From contig JABUKB010000006.1 in assembly GCA_014595895.1 (NCBI GenBank), positions 1-64,000 on the forward strand: a stretch of DNA of 64,000 nt, in the 5' to 3' direction. The position numbers were made by a program, and so were the translations under genes. Below are positions 54,334 through 63,983 of this stretch, piece after piece; the stretch's first letter is position 1; each line of letters begins with the position of its first letter. The notes beneath the pieces were generated by a model. It saw only the letters and a program-made list of their open reading frames with translations. It ran no database searches and was not told the DNA's origin. This stretch comes from Lysinibacillus odysseyi. Lineage in GTDB: Bacteria > Bacillota > Bacilli > Bacillales_A > Planococcaceae.

Positions 54334-55286
54334 CGTCCATTCCTACTTTCCTTCAGTAATAAGTAAATAAAGTAAATCCCACCAAAAAAGTTGATAATGA
54401 CACTAATGGTCGTATTCAAGTGGAATACATGTTGTACAAGGAATTGTCCACCGACTAATGCAATAATACTAATTAAACTTGCTCCTACAATTAACACAGA
54501 ATGTTTATATGTAGCCAAATATTGATAAGCTAAGTTTGAAATAATCAATCCTAAAAACGTAATGGGACCGATTAGTGCTGTTGACGTAGCGATTAAAATC
54601 GTCGACAAAACCAATACTTTTAAAATCATTCTGTCGTAATTAACCCCTAAGTTAATCGCTGCCTCACGACCTAAAGACATGACATCTAAATCACGTAACA
54701 GGCGGTAACCGTATATAAAGGCACCAATCAATATAACTGCCGATATCAATACCAGCTCTGTTTTTACATTCGTAAAGCTTGCAAACAAACGCCCCTGTAA
54801 GCTTTCATATTCGACTGGGTCGATAATCACTTGCAAGAAGGTAACTAAACTGCCGAGTAATGTCCCGATAATCATCCCTGCTAGCAATAACAAGAATATC
54901 GGATATTTATCCGCCCGGAATAAAAAGCGATATAGCAGCAAGGCGAAGAGTACCATCGCGACAATCGCTGCCCCGAAGTTTAAATAGCGATCCACCACCC
55001 AAATCGATGAAGATCCTAGGAAGAAGAAAATTACTGTTTGGACCACTTCATACATCGAGTCTATTCCCATTACGGAAGGTGTAAGCAGTCGGTTTTGCGT
55101 TACAGTTTGGAAAGTTACTGTTGCATACGCAATAGCAACACCTGTAATCACCATCGCTGTTACTCGAATCAAACGTTTCGGGAAGGCATAGCTAAAACCG
55201 CCCTGAATATTATATAAAGAGAACAATAAAATCGAAATAATGGCAATCACGGCCAAGATAATTAACTTCGTACTATTTTTTCGCAT
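54330..55286 (-). CDS. Siderophore ABC importer, permease 2 (YclO/FatC type)
   Basis: A 318-residue FecCD permease with about nine or ten membrane helices. The conserved GPITFLGLIISNLAYQYLA and LGREAAINLGVN coupling-helix region are present. It overlaps the first permease by 14 bases. Confidence 0.93.
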   Translation of the reverse strand: MRKNSTKLIILAVIAIISILLFSLYNIQGGFSYAFPKRLIRVTAMVITGVAIAYATVTFQTVTQNRLLTPSVMGIDSMYEVVQTVIFFFLGSSSIWVVDRYLNFGAAIVAMVLFALLLYRFLFRADKYPIFLLLLAGMIIGTLLGSLVTFLQVIIDPVEYESLQGRLFASFTNVKTELVLISAVILIGAFIYGYRLLRDLDVMSLGREAAINLGVNYDRMILKVLVLSTILIATSTALIGPITFLGLIISNLAYQYLATYKHSVLIVGASLISIIALVGGQFLVQHVFHLNTTISVIINFFGGIYFIYLLLKESRNGR

Positions 55287-56229
55287 ATGCTTTCCCCCTA
55301 AATAACATCACTAAGAAGATCGCACTACCAATCACTGCGACTGTTGTGTTGACCGGAATCTCATAAGGGTGCACGATTAATCGACTCAATATATCGCAGA
55401 ACAGCAAGAATACCATCCCCATAAAAATTGTATGCGGGATTGTTTTGCGTAAATTATCCCCCATATATAGAGATACGATATTCGGCACGATTAATCCTAA
55501 AAACGGAATAACCCCAACAGTAAGTACGACAGTAGTAGCTAACACTGCTACAATAATTAACCCAATATTTAAGACCGCTTTATAACTAAGCCCTAAGTTT
55601 TTGGCAAAATCTTCACCCATACCAGCCACCGTAAATTTATCTGCATAAATATAGGCAATAATAATCGCTGGTATACTCACATATAACAATTCATAACGAC
55701 CTGAAACAACAAGCGTAAAGCTCCCCAGGAAGAAAGATTGCACGTTTTGTAAAATATCTGCTTCATACCCTAAGAATGTTGTAATGGCACTTAAAATATT
55801 TCCGTACATAATACCGATTAGCGGTACGAAAATAACATCTTTAAATTTAATGCGATCCAACAACTGCATAAAAATAAACGTTCCTGCCAATGCAAAGGCA
55901 AAACTAAAAATAATTTGCTGTGTATACGATACGTTTGTAAAGAATAGCATCGAAATGACAATCCCAAGCTTTGCTGCATCCAATGTACCAGCCGTTGTCG
56001 GCGATACGAACTTATTACGGCTTAATGACTGCATAATTAATCCCGCAATACTCATCCCGGCACCCGCTAAAATAATGGCCATCAACCTCGGAACGCGGCT
56101 TGCCAAGAAAATTTGCGTCTTATCTGAATCTAAATCAAGTAAGTCACTCGGCTTAATGTCAATAGCACCAATGAATAGCGAGATAAACGAGAGGATGACA
56201 GTTGCTACTATCAAAATCCATAATCTCAT
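55273..56229 (-). CDS. Siderophore ABC importer, permease 1 (YclN/FatD type)
   Basis: A 318-residue FecCD permease, the first gene of the operon. ASRVPRLMAIILAGAGMSIAG at the N-terminus and VGVIPFLGLIVPNIVSLY are typical. The ATG at 56229 lies 7 bases after GGGG; the upstream TTG (56235) is less likely. The operon is read leftward and controlled by Fur boxes. Confidence 0.93.
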   Translation of the reverse strand: MRLWILIVATVILSFISLFIGAIDIKPSDLLDLDSDKTQIFLASRVPRLMAIILAGAGMSIAGLIMQSLSRNKFVSPTTAGTLDAAKLGIVISMLFFTNVSYTQQIIFSFAFALAGTFIFMQLLDRIKFKDVIFVPLIGIMYGNILSAITTFLGYEADILQNVQSFFLGSFTLVVSGRYELLYVSIPAIIIAYIYADKFTVAGMGEDFAKNLGLSYKAVLNIGLIIVAVLATTVVLTVGVIPFLGLIVPNIVSLYMGDNLRKTIPHTIFMGMVFLLFCDILSRLIVHPYEIPVNTTVAVIGSAIFLVMLFRGKAYAKK

Positions 56230-56268
56230 TTTCAATCCCCATAATATAGTATATTCTCAATAAAATAG

Positions 56269-56353
56269 TGATAACGATTATCACTAATGAGTTCGCCTTT
56301 CATTATAAACCAATTCACTGTACAAAATCAATGTTAGTTGATAATGGTTATCA
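56269..56353 (-). promoter_or_regulatory. Fur-controlled promoter of the siderophore transporter
   Basis: On minus, TTGATT (56326-56331), an 18-base spacer and TATAAT (56302-56307). A Fur box TGATAACGATTATCA (56269-56283) lies downstream and a second, TGATAATGGTTATCA (56339-56353), upstream. Both fit the 7-1-7 Fur consensus. Confidence 0.88.
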
Positions 56354-56450
56354 TCGTTTATATGGATATATGCTCAATTTCAAGAAATAGTCATCCTTTA
56401 CTGTTATTTATCATCCTCTATATATTAGTAAAAATGCGAGAGAAAAATGA

Positions 56451-56493
56451 AAAACCGTTTTGATGAGATTAGTCTCTCGCCAAAACGGTTTTC
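56451..56493 (-). terminator. Terminator of the racemase-GNAT-M20 operon
   Basis: AAAACCGTTTTGGCGAGAGA.. pairs with ..TCTCATCAAAACGGTTTT; T-rich on minus. Confidence 0.85.
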
Positions 56494-56496
56494 TAT

Positions 56497-57603
56497 TTAA
56501 CAGAAAGTTTTTTTTATTGTTGCCTGGCTTTCAATCATCTGTTCCTTTACATTGTACCCAATCCCTGCTATTGCAGGAACTTGTATCATGCCATCCTGGA
56601 CAGTCACTTCCGGCTCAATAATATCTTCGTACCAATAATGATTGGAACCGGCTGTATCTCCTGGCAATGTAAAATTAGCCAAACTCGTCAGCGCAATATT
56701 ATGAGCGCGTCCAATTCCCGCTTCTAACATACCGCCACACCAAACGGCAATTCCGTGTTCCTGAGCATAGTCGTGAATCCGGATTGCTTCCGTTATACCG
56801 CCCACTCTGGCAATTTTAATATTGACGACCTTGCAGCTACCTAACTGAACCGCGCGCTTCATATCCTCAAATGAAGTGATACTTTCATCTAAGCAAATCG
56901 GCGTAGACAGCTGTTTTTGCAAGAGTGCGTGCTCGACAATATCATCGTGTGCTAACGGCTGCTCGATCATTAGTAAGCCAAACTGATCCAACTTCTTCAG
57001 TACTGGTAAATCTTCCATTGTATAGGCAGAGTTGGCATCCGCCATCAACGGTACATCTCCAAAACGGTTGCGAATCGCTCGAATTAATTCCACGTCCTGC
57101 CCAGGCTTAATCTTCACTTTGATCCGCTTATAGCCCTGTGCCAAACTGTTTTCTATCGCTTCAAAGAGTGCTGTGTGCGACGTTTGTAAGCCAATACTAA
57201 CCCCAACGTCAATCATCTCGCGCGTACCGCCAATAGCTTGCGCGAGCGACTGACCTGTTTGCTGGGCATAAATATCCCACACAGCCCCCTCAATCGCCGA
57301 CTTCGCCATCATATTGCGACGAATTGGTTTGAATAGGGTGTTCACTTCATCAGGGTGCGTGATTTCTCTGTGCAACAATCTGGGAATCAAAAAATCCTCT
57401 AACATATGCATCGTTGTCTTAGCGGTTTCCTCCGTATAGGATGGATCATCAAAGGCCACACCCTCTCCCCATCCTACCGTACCGCTTGCATCTGTCGCCT
57501 TTATAACGATGACCGTTTTCTGATGAATCACGCCAAAACTTGTAGCAAATGAAGATTTCATTTGCATTTTTAATGCGTAAAGTATTACTTCTGTTATTTT
57601 CAT
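56497..57603 (-). CDS. N-succinylamino acid racemase / o-succinylbenzoate synthase-like enolase
   Basis: A 368-residue enolase-superfamily enzyme. The K-x-K motif (KRIKVKIKPG, about 163), metal ligands in MADANSAY, MIEQPL and CLDES, and the opposite lysine in VVNIKIARVGG (about 263) are complete, so it is active in principle. The family does both MenC and N-acylamino acid racemase reactions. Because it is not in a men cluster but beside a GNAT and an M20 hydrolase, racemase is the better call. Confidence 0.88.
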   Translation of the reverse strand: MKITEVILYALKMQMKSSFATSFGVIHQKTVIVIKATDASGTVGWGEGVAFDDPSYTEETAKTTMHMLEDFLIPRLLHREITHPDEVNTLFKPIRRNMMAKSAIEGAVWDIYAQQTGQSLAQAIGGTREMIDVGVSIGLQTSHTALFEAIENSLAQGYKRIKVKIKPGQDVELIRAIRNRFGDVPLMADANSAYTMEDLPVLKKLDQFGLLMIEQPLAHDDIVEHALLQKQLSTPICLDESITSFEDMKRAVQLGSCKVVNIKIARVGGITEAIRIHDYAQEHGIAVWCGGMLEAGIGRAHNIALTSLANFTLPGDTAGSNHYWYEDIIEPEVTVQDGMIQVPAIAGIGYNVKEQMIESQATIKKTFC

Positions 57604-57612
57604 GCTTACTCC

Positions 57613-58422
57613 TTACAGAGCAAATAAAGAGCGCTTGACAAGTAAATAATGGCTTACATGTTCATTTGTCGGTACTAGCTTTACGACAACATACCCTTGA
57701 CCTAGCAGAGTACTAAAAACCGCACGTGTTTTGTAGCGCCAGTCTTCTGCTAGCGAAGGACTTTCAATGGCGATTTTCTTAAAGTAAGTAGGAATCGGCA
57801 ATTTATAGGCATCTTTTAAATAGGTAATTTCCGTATTAAATTCACCTAATACCGGTAGCCCTACTAAGTTAAGCGACCATTCCGCAATGTCCGTCGCTTC
57901 TTCTTGCAACTCTTCCACTTTGGAATCCCAGCGTAGGTAATCTTCGTCCGTTACATCTAATTCCACTTGAAGACGGTCTACCGGCTCTACCAATGGGGCT
58001 CCGATTTCTACTTTACGATTCACAAAATAATCTGTACTATAACCTCGCAATTTCGTAAAGTTCAAATGAGCTGTCCTAGCTTCTAGCGGTTCAAACAGCC
58101 ATATACATCTAGTCATGCCTAAATCCGCAGCCAGCTCTTTCTGTTTCAGTTTAATGAGCTCGCCTACACCGGCCTCGCGGTATGCTCGCTTTATACCTAG
58201 TACATGAGAACATAATACGTCTTCTTCCTGCTGTTCACTATAATTGAAACCAATGAGCTCATCCTCTAGATAAGCACCAATAACCAGTGCAGAAACAGCA
58301 CCTTGTGCGAATGCTTTCTCCATCGGTTCATAGCCTTGTTGCCAAATTTCCTGCTCTAATGCGCGCGCTTGCTCAAATTGCTCTTCTGTTGTTAACTGTT
58401 TCACCACTACTGATTCTAACAT
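57613..58422 (-). CDS. GNAT-family N-acyltransferase, probable D-amino acid N-succinyltransferase
   Basis: A protein of about 269 residues. The N-terminal half is a GNAT domain (GYEPMEKAFAQGAVSALVIGAY.., GIKRAYREAGVGELIKLKQ). The C-terminal half is typical of large GNATs paired with M20 hydrolases. By analogy with the D- to L-amino acid pathway described in Geobacillus it may acylate D-amino acids with succinyl-CoA. The ATG at 58422 overlaps the M20 gene by 50 bases. The reaction is inferred from neighbours. Confidence 0.8.
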   Translation of the reverse strand: MLESVVVKQLTTEEQFEQARALEQEIWQQGYEPMEKAFAQGAVSALVIGAYLEDELIGFNYSEQQEEDVLCSHVLGIKRAYREAGVGELIKLKQKELAADLGMTRCIWLFEPLEARTAHLNFTKLRGYSTDYFVNRKVEIGAPLVEPVDRLQVELDVTDEDYLRWDSKVEELQEEATDIAEWSLNLVGLPVLGEFNTEITYLKDAYKLPIPTYFKKIAIESPSLAEDWRYKTRAVFSTLLGQGYVVVKLVPTNEHVSHYLLVKRSLFAL

Positions 58423-59563
58423 ATTCCTCTGCCCCCTCAAGCTGTGCTTGTTGTAACGCTAATAGTAAAGCTTTAGTTAATATTTCTATGCCTGTAAAGA
58501 GGCGTTCATGGTTAAAGGTCATGTAGGGGTGATGTAAGCCAGGTGTCACCCCACACCCTAACCCTAACATAGCTGTCTTCAGTCTTGGTCGCTTGACGCC
58601 GTAATAATGGAAATCCTCCCCTCCTGGCGTGTGAATGGCAGGCGTTAAATATTCTGGACCTACCGCCTGAGCAATCGCTTGGGCTAAAATACCTTGAGCT
58701 TGCGGATGGACATTTGCCGCCACAATTCCACCCGTTTCTTCTAATAGAATCGTCACATTATACACTTCCGCAATACGATCTATTTGATATTTTAGCTGTT
58801 TCAGAATAGAGCCCATCACCTCATTCTCCTGCGCTCGTACATCAATTGAAAATTCCGCCTTCCCCGGGATAACGTTAGAAGCTTCTCCTCCCGCATGGAA
58901 TTTTGTCATTTTGTATGAGGCCGGCACCATTGGATCGTGGTGAATGAGACTTAAACTTTGGACAATGGCTGCCCCGATTTCAATCGCATTTTGGCCTAGA
59001 TGAGGTCTAGCAGCATGCGCTTCCTCACCGATGACCTTTCCTTCGAGTGTACATGTAGCCCCGTGGAATAAAGCAGGGCTATAGTGACCGTCATCAATTT
59101 CTTGAATCGGACGTACATGTACACCAAACAAATAAGACAGAGGATCTATTATGCCTTCTTCTAATACCTTTAATGCTCCGCCAGCCTTTTCTTCAGCTGG
59201 CTGAAAGAACACGCGAATCGTCCCTGGAAATGCTGGCAGCTCTTTTAATAATAACAGGGCTCCAATTGCCATCGTCATATGACCGTCATGGCCACATGAG
59301 TGATTCGCCTTCCATATACCATTGACTTCTTGCCATAACGCATCCATATCAGCTCGTAACCCTACAAATGGCTCGCCCTGACCAATATCTACGTAGAGAC
59401 CTGGACAATGTTCAAAACGAATCGGATGAAAGCCTTCCTGTTGCAGCAGGTTAAAAATATAATCCGTCGTTTCGTATTCTTGCCAGCTTACCTCAGGATG
59501 TGTGTGCAAATATTGAAATATCTCTTCTATTCTGGACGATAATTGCTGTAATTCTTGCTTCAT
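58373..59563 (-). CDS. M20-family amidohydrolase, N-acyl-L-amino acid hydrolase
   Basis: A 396-residue metallopeptidase. The metal-site motifs SCGHDGHMT (about 94), QPAEEKAGGA (about 130), HVRP and the C-terminal PGGEDFHYY are intact. It should remove the acyl group from N-acyl-L-amino acids (hippurate- or succinyl-type). It starts the three-gene operon M20-GNAT-racemase after GGAGAGG. Confidence 0.9.
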   Translation of the reverse strand: MKQELQQLSSRIEEIFQYLHTHPEVSWQEYETTDYIFNLLQQEGFHPIRFEHCPGLYVDIGQGEPFVGLRADMDALWQEVNGIWKANHSCGHDGHMTMAIGALLLLKELPAFPGTIRVFFQPAEEKAGGALKVLEEGIIDPLSYLFGVHVRPIQEIDDGHYSPALFHGATCTLEGKVIGEEAHAARPHLGQNAIEIGAAIVQSLSLIHHDPMVPASYKMTKFHAGGEASNVIPGKAEFSIDVRAQENEVMGSILKQLKYQIDRIAEVYNVTILLEETGGIVAANVHPQAQGILAQAIAQAVGPEYLTPAIHTPGGEDFHYYGVKRPRLKTAMLGLGCGVTPGLHHPYMTFNHERLFTGIEILTKALLLALQQAQLEGAEEYVRISSGETVNNRRAI

Positions 59564-59672
59564 TCAAGCCTCTCCTCCGTCTCTATAACCATTATATAAT
59601 ATCCGCCCATAATTTTCAGAGTTTTCGCACTTTTAACACATATAACCTTTTTTGGTAAAAATAATCCCTTAT

Positions 59673-59713
59673 ATAAAAAAGGCCACCTCCCTTTAAATGG
59701 GAGATAGCCTTTC
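59673..59713 (-). terminator. Terminator of hflX
   Basis: AAAGGCTATCTCCC with GGGAGGTGGCCTTT, then TTTATA on minus. Confidence 0.8.
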
Positions 59714-59718
59714 TGCAC

Positions 59719-61002
59719 TTATATCATATATTTTTCATATTTATTGTAATCCGCTTGTTTCATTTCCAACTCTAGCAGCGTCCCCGCCTCTTCATAGGAT
59801 GTATTTAAAATTGTAGCGACTCCGTTCAAATAGGAAACAATGGAGCCTTCATCATACGGGATGAGCATTTTACATGTCACATAATCAGAAAAAATATGCG
59901 ATTTAATGATCGCTAGCAGTTCGTCCAATCCGATCCCTTGTTTGGCCGCAATCCAAATATTATCGCCACTCACTAGCGGATACTTTACATTGGCCAGGTC
60001 TGATTTATTGTAGACATACAGTGTAGGTACATCTTCTACCCCTACCGCTTTCAATGTTTCATTGGTCACGTCCATCATGAAGCGGTATTCTTCATTCGAC
60101 ACATCTACCACATGCAATAGTAAATCTGCATCGCGTGCTTCTTCCAATGTAGAACGGAAGGCTTTGACCAAATGGTGCGGTAGCTTACTAACAAATCCTA
60201 CGGTATCTGTCAGTAAAAAGGATTTATTATCCGGTAGCTCGATTTGACGAACAGACGTATCCAATGTCGCAAACAGCATATCCTTCTCAAACACTTGCTT
60301 ATCCTCTAACTGCCCCATTTTCATTAATAGCTGGTTCATGATAGTCGACTTGCCTGCGTTCGTATAGCCAACAATGGACACCACAGGAACGGCATTTTTA
60401 CGGCGTTGTTTCCGCTGGGTTTCGCGTTGTTCCTTCGCATGCTCTAAATCACGGCGCAGCTTGGCAATTTGGTCCTCAATTTTACGGCGATCAAGCTCAA
60501 GCTTGGTCTCACCGGCACCGCGGTTTTTGAAGCCGCCGCCTGTGCCGCCGCCTTGACGAGATAATGAAGCATGTAACCCGACTAAACGCGGCAGCATATA
60601 TTGTAGTTGCGCTAATTCTACTTGCATTTGAGCCTCGCTTGTTTTAGCGCGGCGTCCGAAAATATCTAAAATAAGCATCGTCCGGTCGATGACTTTGCAT
60701 TCTAAATCCCGCTCCAAGTTACGAATTTGTGAAGGTGATAGCTCATCATTGAAAATGATAATATTAGCCTCTGTCTCTACTACAAATGCCTTGATTTCTT
60801 CGATTTTACCTGTCCCTACATAGTGGGATGGATTGACACGCTCTAAATTTTGCGTCACATAGCCTGCTACCTCTACATTCAAGGCATCCGCTAAATTTGC
60901 AAGCTCCTCCATCGAATAATCAAAATGCGGATCCTGACGTAAATTAACACCCACTAATATCCCTTTTTCATGCAATGTTTCTACATCTTTTAATTGACTC
61001 AC
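59719..61002 (-). CDS. hflX: Ribosome-splitting GTPase HflX (GTG start)
   Basis: A 427-residue GTPase. It has an N-terminal HflX domain (ILVGVNLRQ, HYVGTGKIEEIKAF), a glycine-rich loop (RQGGGTGGGFKNRGAGE) and the G domain with G1 GYTNAGKST and G3 DTVGF. It splits stalled 70S ribosomes under heat stress. The GTG at 61002 lies 6 bases after TAGGAGG. Longer frames would overlap putP. Confidence 0.95.
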   Translation of the reverse strand: MSQLKDVETLHEKGILVGVNLRQDPHFDYSMEELANLADALNVEVAGYVTQNLERVNPSHYVGTGKIEEIKAFVVETEANIIIFNDELSPSQIRNLERDLECKVIDRTMLILDIFGRRAKTSEAQMQVELAQLQYMLPRLVGLHASLSRQGGGTGGGFKNRGAGETKLELDRRKIEDQIAKLRRDLEHAKEQRETQRKQRRKNAVPVVSIVGYTNAGKSTIMNQLLMKMGQLEDKQVFEKDMLFATLDTSVRQIELPDNKSFLLTDTVGFVSKLPHHLVKAFRSTLEEARDADLLLHVVDVSNEEYRFMMDVTNETLKAVGVEDVPTLYVYNKSDLANVKYPLVSGDNIWIAAKQGIGLDELLAIIKSHIFSDYVTCKMLIPYDEGSIVSYLNGVATILNTSYEEAGTLLELEMKQADYNKYEKYMI

Positions 61003-61043
61003 AAAAGACCTCCTACATTCGTTAATAATGCTTATCCTACCAT

Positions 61044-61078
61044 ACAAAACAAGACACCTCCAATACATAGAGGTGCCT
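61044..61078 (-). terminator. Terminator of putP
   Basis: GGCACCTC/GAGGTGTC stem (61053-61060 with 61070-61077) followed on minus by TTGTTTTG. Confidence 0.75.
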
Positions 61079-61084
61079 GCATCA

Positions 61085-62569
61085 TTATTTTTCTGCTTTA
61101 AGCTGTTTGACCATTTCGTCAAACTCCGCTTCGATTTCTTTTGTCGGTTTGTATGTTACAAGGCTCACAATAATCGCTACAACAAGCGATAACACAAAGC
61201 CAGGAACAATTTCATAAATAATGCTTGCCAAGCTATCTACAGAACCCCATACGAATGCCACAACAGCACCCGTAACCATCCCTGCCAATGCGCCGATATT
61301 CGTCAGCTTGCGCCAGTACAGTGCCAATAAAATAACAGGACCAAAAGCTGCACCAAATCCGGCCCACGCAAATCCAACTAAATCTAAAATGGAGTTTTCC
61401 GGGTTCCAAGCCAATACTGCTGCCAGTATCGATACGACCAGTACTGCCATGCGCCCCATGAATACATAATGGCTATCTGTCGCTGTTTTATTAAAGATAG
61501 ATTTATAAATATCTTCTACTAATGCAGACGATGTCACGATTAATTGCGAACTAATGGTACTCATGACTGCCGCTAAAATTGCCGCTAACATAACACCTGC
61601 TATAAATGGATGGAATAAAATTTGACCCAGCACGATAAATATTGTTTCCGCGTCCTCCAATTTCCCGCCATTTTGCTGATAGTAAGCTACTCCTACTAAA
61701 GCTGTCGCAATTGCACCGCCTAAACTTAAAATCATCCAGCCAATACCGATGCGACGAGCAGATGTTGTTTCCTTTACCGATGTAATGGCCATAAAGCGCA
61801 CGATAATATGAGGCTGCCCAAAATAACCCAAGCCCCATGCAAGTGAGGAAATAACTCCCGCTACTGTAGCGGTAGAAGCGAATAACGATAAATGCTCCGG
61901 GTTCACAAGTTTAATCGACTCTATCGTTTCGCTAAATCCACCTGTTAAAAACATTCCCAGTAATGGCACCGTGATTAATGCCAAAAACATCGTCAACCCT
62001 TGGAGGAAGTCTGTATAGCTTACCGCCAAGAACCCTCCAAATAATGTATAGGCTACTACTACACCAGACACAATCAGCATACCTGTATGATAATCATAGC
62101 CAAACGAACTTTGGAAGAACTTGCCTCCAGATACCATTCCACTTGAAACATAGAATGTAAAGAATACTAAAATAATAATACCTGATGCGACACGAATCGC
62201 TTTTGTATTGTCACGCAAACGATTGTCCAGAAAGCTAGGGATTGTAATGGAGTCGTTCGCTACCTGTGTATAAACACGTAAGCGTGGTGCTACCAATAAC
62301 CAGTTTAGATAGGCTCCAATTGTTAAGCCTACTGCAATCCAAGCATCTACCAAACCGTTGACATAGATAGCACCCGGCAGTCCCATCAATAGCCAACCCG
62401 ACATATCAGCAGCCCCTGCACTCAGCGCTGTTACGGCAGGTCCCAGTCCTCGCCCGCCTAGCATATAGTCATTTAAATTTTTTGTACGGATGAACGCGTA
62501 CCATCCAATTGCAAGCATGGCAATCATATAAATGACAATAGCAAGCAATTGGAATGCATTATCTGACAT
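61085..62569 (-). CDS. putP: Sodium:proline symporter
   Basis: A 494-residue sodium:solute symporter with about 13 helices. The segments DYMLGGRGLGPAVTALSAGAADMSGWLLMGLPG, QPHIIVRFMA and AWAGFGAAFGPVILLALYWR match PutP. It takes up proline with sodium for nutrition or osmoprotection. The ATG at 62569 follows AAAAAGGAG. It overlaps the false extension of hflX only. Confidence 0.94.
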   Translation of the reverse strand: MSDNAFQLLAIVIYMIAMLAIGWYAFIRTKNLNDYMLGGRGLGPAVTALSAGAADMSGWLLMGLPGAIYVNGLVDAWIAVGLTIGAYLNWLLVAPRLRVYTQVANDSITIPSFLDNRLRDNTKAIRVASGIIILVFFTFYVSSGMVSGGKFFQSSFGYDYHTGMLIVSGVVVAYTLFGGFLAVSYTDFLQGLTMFLALITVPLLGMFLTGGFSETIESIKLVNPEHLSLFASTATVAGVISSLAWGLGYFGQPHIIVRFMAITSVKETTSARRIGIGWMILSLGGAIATALVGVAYYQQNGGKLEDAETIFIVLGQILFHPFIAGVMLAAILAAVMSTISSQLIVTSSALVEDIYKSIFNKTATDSHYVFMGRMAVLVVSILAAVLAWNPENSILDLVGFAWAGFGAAFGPVILLALYWRKLTNIGALAGMVTGAVVAFVWGSVDSLASIIYEIVPGFVLSLVVAIIVSLVTYKPTKEIEAEFDEMVKQLKAEK

Positions 62570-62756
62570 GCAAATCACTCCTTTTTGATTCTCCGTAAAT
62601 TTTACTATTGTTAGAACCATATGAACAGCCCATTCATAAATTAAAGGCGAGAATAAAGATTGTTTTTCAGTATTTTCATAGCAAATTCACTTTCATGCAC
62701 GAAATTATGGCGATGTGTTACACTGAATATACTTTTAAACAAAGAGGGACGATAAC

Positions 62757-63917
62757 ATGAATTTCGAACAAATGAAGGCGGAATTTTTAGCGCTATTACA
62801 GGAAAAGACACTCGTACAAGCGACCATTAGCCAGCCTCGCCAAAAATCAAATGAAATCAAACGCGTGAAGCTTAAACCAATTGAGCTGCGCGGTGTTTAT
62901 ACAATTCAGCTAGAATATCAATATGAGCGTATTTTACAGCATGAAAACATTGCCTTAGCAGACTTTGCGGAACAATTTGATAAACTGCTCGAGCAGTTCC
63001 GTCAAATCCATGCACAATTTACATCGCAAAATATTCAAATACAGTTATCGAAAAAAAACAAAGTGCTATGGAAATCAGATCAGCAGGCTACACCCAAGCA
63101 GGTGAACCTTTCCCACAACCGCAAAAAACAATATTTATTGGATGACTCAAAAGCCTATCCGTTTCTTATCCGTTTAGGTGTTCAAACAGAAGATGGTCAT
63201 GTCAAAAAACAGAAGTACGATAAATTCAAGCAAATTAATCGCTTCGTTGAATTTATCGATGACTCTTTAAGCTACTTGCCAAAAGACCGCACAATCCGCA
63301 TTTTAGACTTTGGATCAGGGAAGTCCTATTTAACATTTGCCCTTTATCACTATTTAAAAATTGAAAAAGGCTTAGATATCCGTGTTACGGGACTTGATCT
63401 AAAAAAAGAAGTCATTGAAGAATGCAATCGTATCAGCCAGGATTTAGGGTATGAGGATTTAGAGTTTTTAGTGGGAGATATTAATGACTACAACGACGAA
63501 ACAGCCGTTGATATGGTAGTCACGCTTCACGCATGTGATGTAGCGACAGATATGGCACTAGCTCGCGCTGTAAAATGGGGCGCTAAGGTTATTTTAAGTG
63601 TGCCTTGTTGCCAGCACGAATTAAATCGCCAGCTCGATACACCAGCCTTAGACGTCATGCTCCAACACGGCTTGATTCGAGAGCGCTTTGCTTCTTTAGC
63701 AACAGATTCTATACGAGCAGAGCTATTGTCATTAGTAGGTTATGACACACAGTTACTCGAATTTATCGATATAGAGAACACACCTAAAAACGTCTTAATA
63801 CGTGCTTATTTTACCGGCAAAAAGCCAAGTGAAGCCCAAAGAGCACGCTACGATGCCTTTGTTACTTTGCTAAACGCCAAGCCTTTTTTACAGAATGAAC
63901 TGCAAAATTTATTATAA
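62757..63917 (+). CDS. Class I SAM-dependent methyltransferase (Methyltransf_32 type)
   Basis: A 386-residue protein. Its C-terminal half is a class I methyltransferase: motif I IRILDFGSGKSYLTFALY (about 180), TGLDLKK (motif II), VGDIND and VVTLHACDVATDMAL, with VPCCQHELNRQL. This HACD/PCC pattern fits the METTL25-like Methyltransf_32 group, possibly acting on RNA. The N-terminal 150 residues are specific. GAGGGACG precedes the ATG. Confidence 0.85.
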   Translation: MNFEQMKAEFLALLQEKTLVQATISQPRQKSNEIKRVKLKPIELRGVYTIQLEYQYERILQHENIALADFAEQFDKLLEQFRQIHAQFTSQNIQIQLSKKNKVLWKSDQQATPKQVNLSHNRKKQYLLDDSKAYPFLIRLGVQTEDGHVKKQKYDKFKQINRFVEFIDDSLSYLPKDRTIRILDFGSGKSYLTFALYHYLKIEKGLDIRVTGLDLKKEVIEECNRISQDLGYEDLEFLVGDINDYNDETAVDMVVTLHACDVATDMALARAVKWGAKVILSVPCCQHELNRQLDTPALDVMLQHGLIRERFASLATDSIRAELLSLVGYDTQLLEFIDIENTPKNVLIRAYFTGKKPSEAQRARYDAFVTLLNAKPFLQNELQNLL

Positions 63918-63942
63918 TCCGCTCTTTTAGGGTATCTAACAG

Positions 63943-63983
63943 TGTAGACAAAGCTGAGCATTGCTCTTGTCTGCACTTTTTTA
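63943..63983 (+). terminator. Terminator of the methyltransferase gene
   Basis: GTGTAGACAA with TTGTCTGCAC, an inner GAGC/GCTC pairing, then TTTTTT. Confidence 0.82.
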
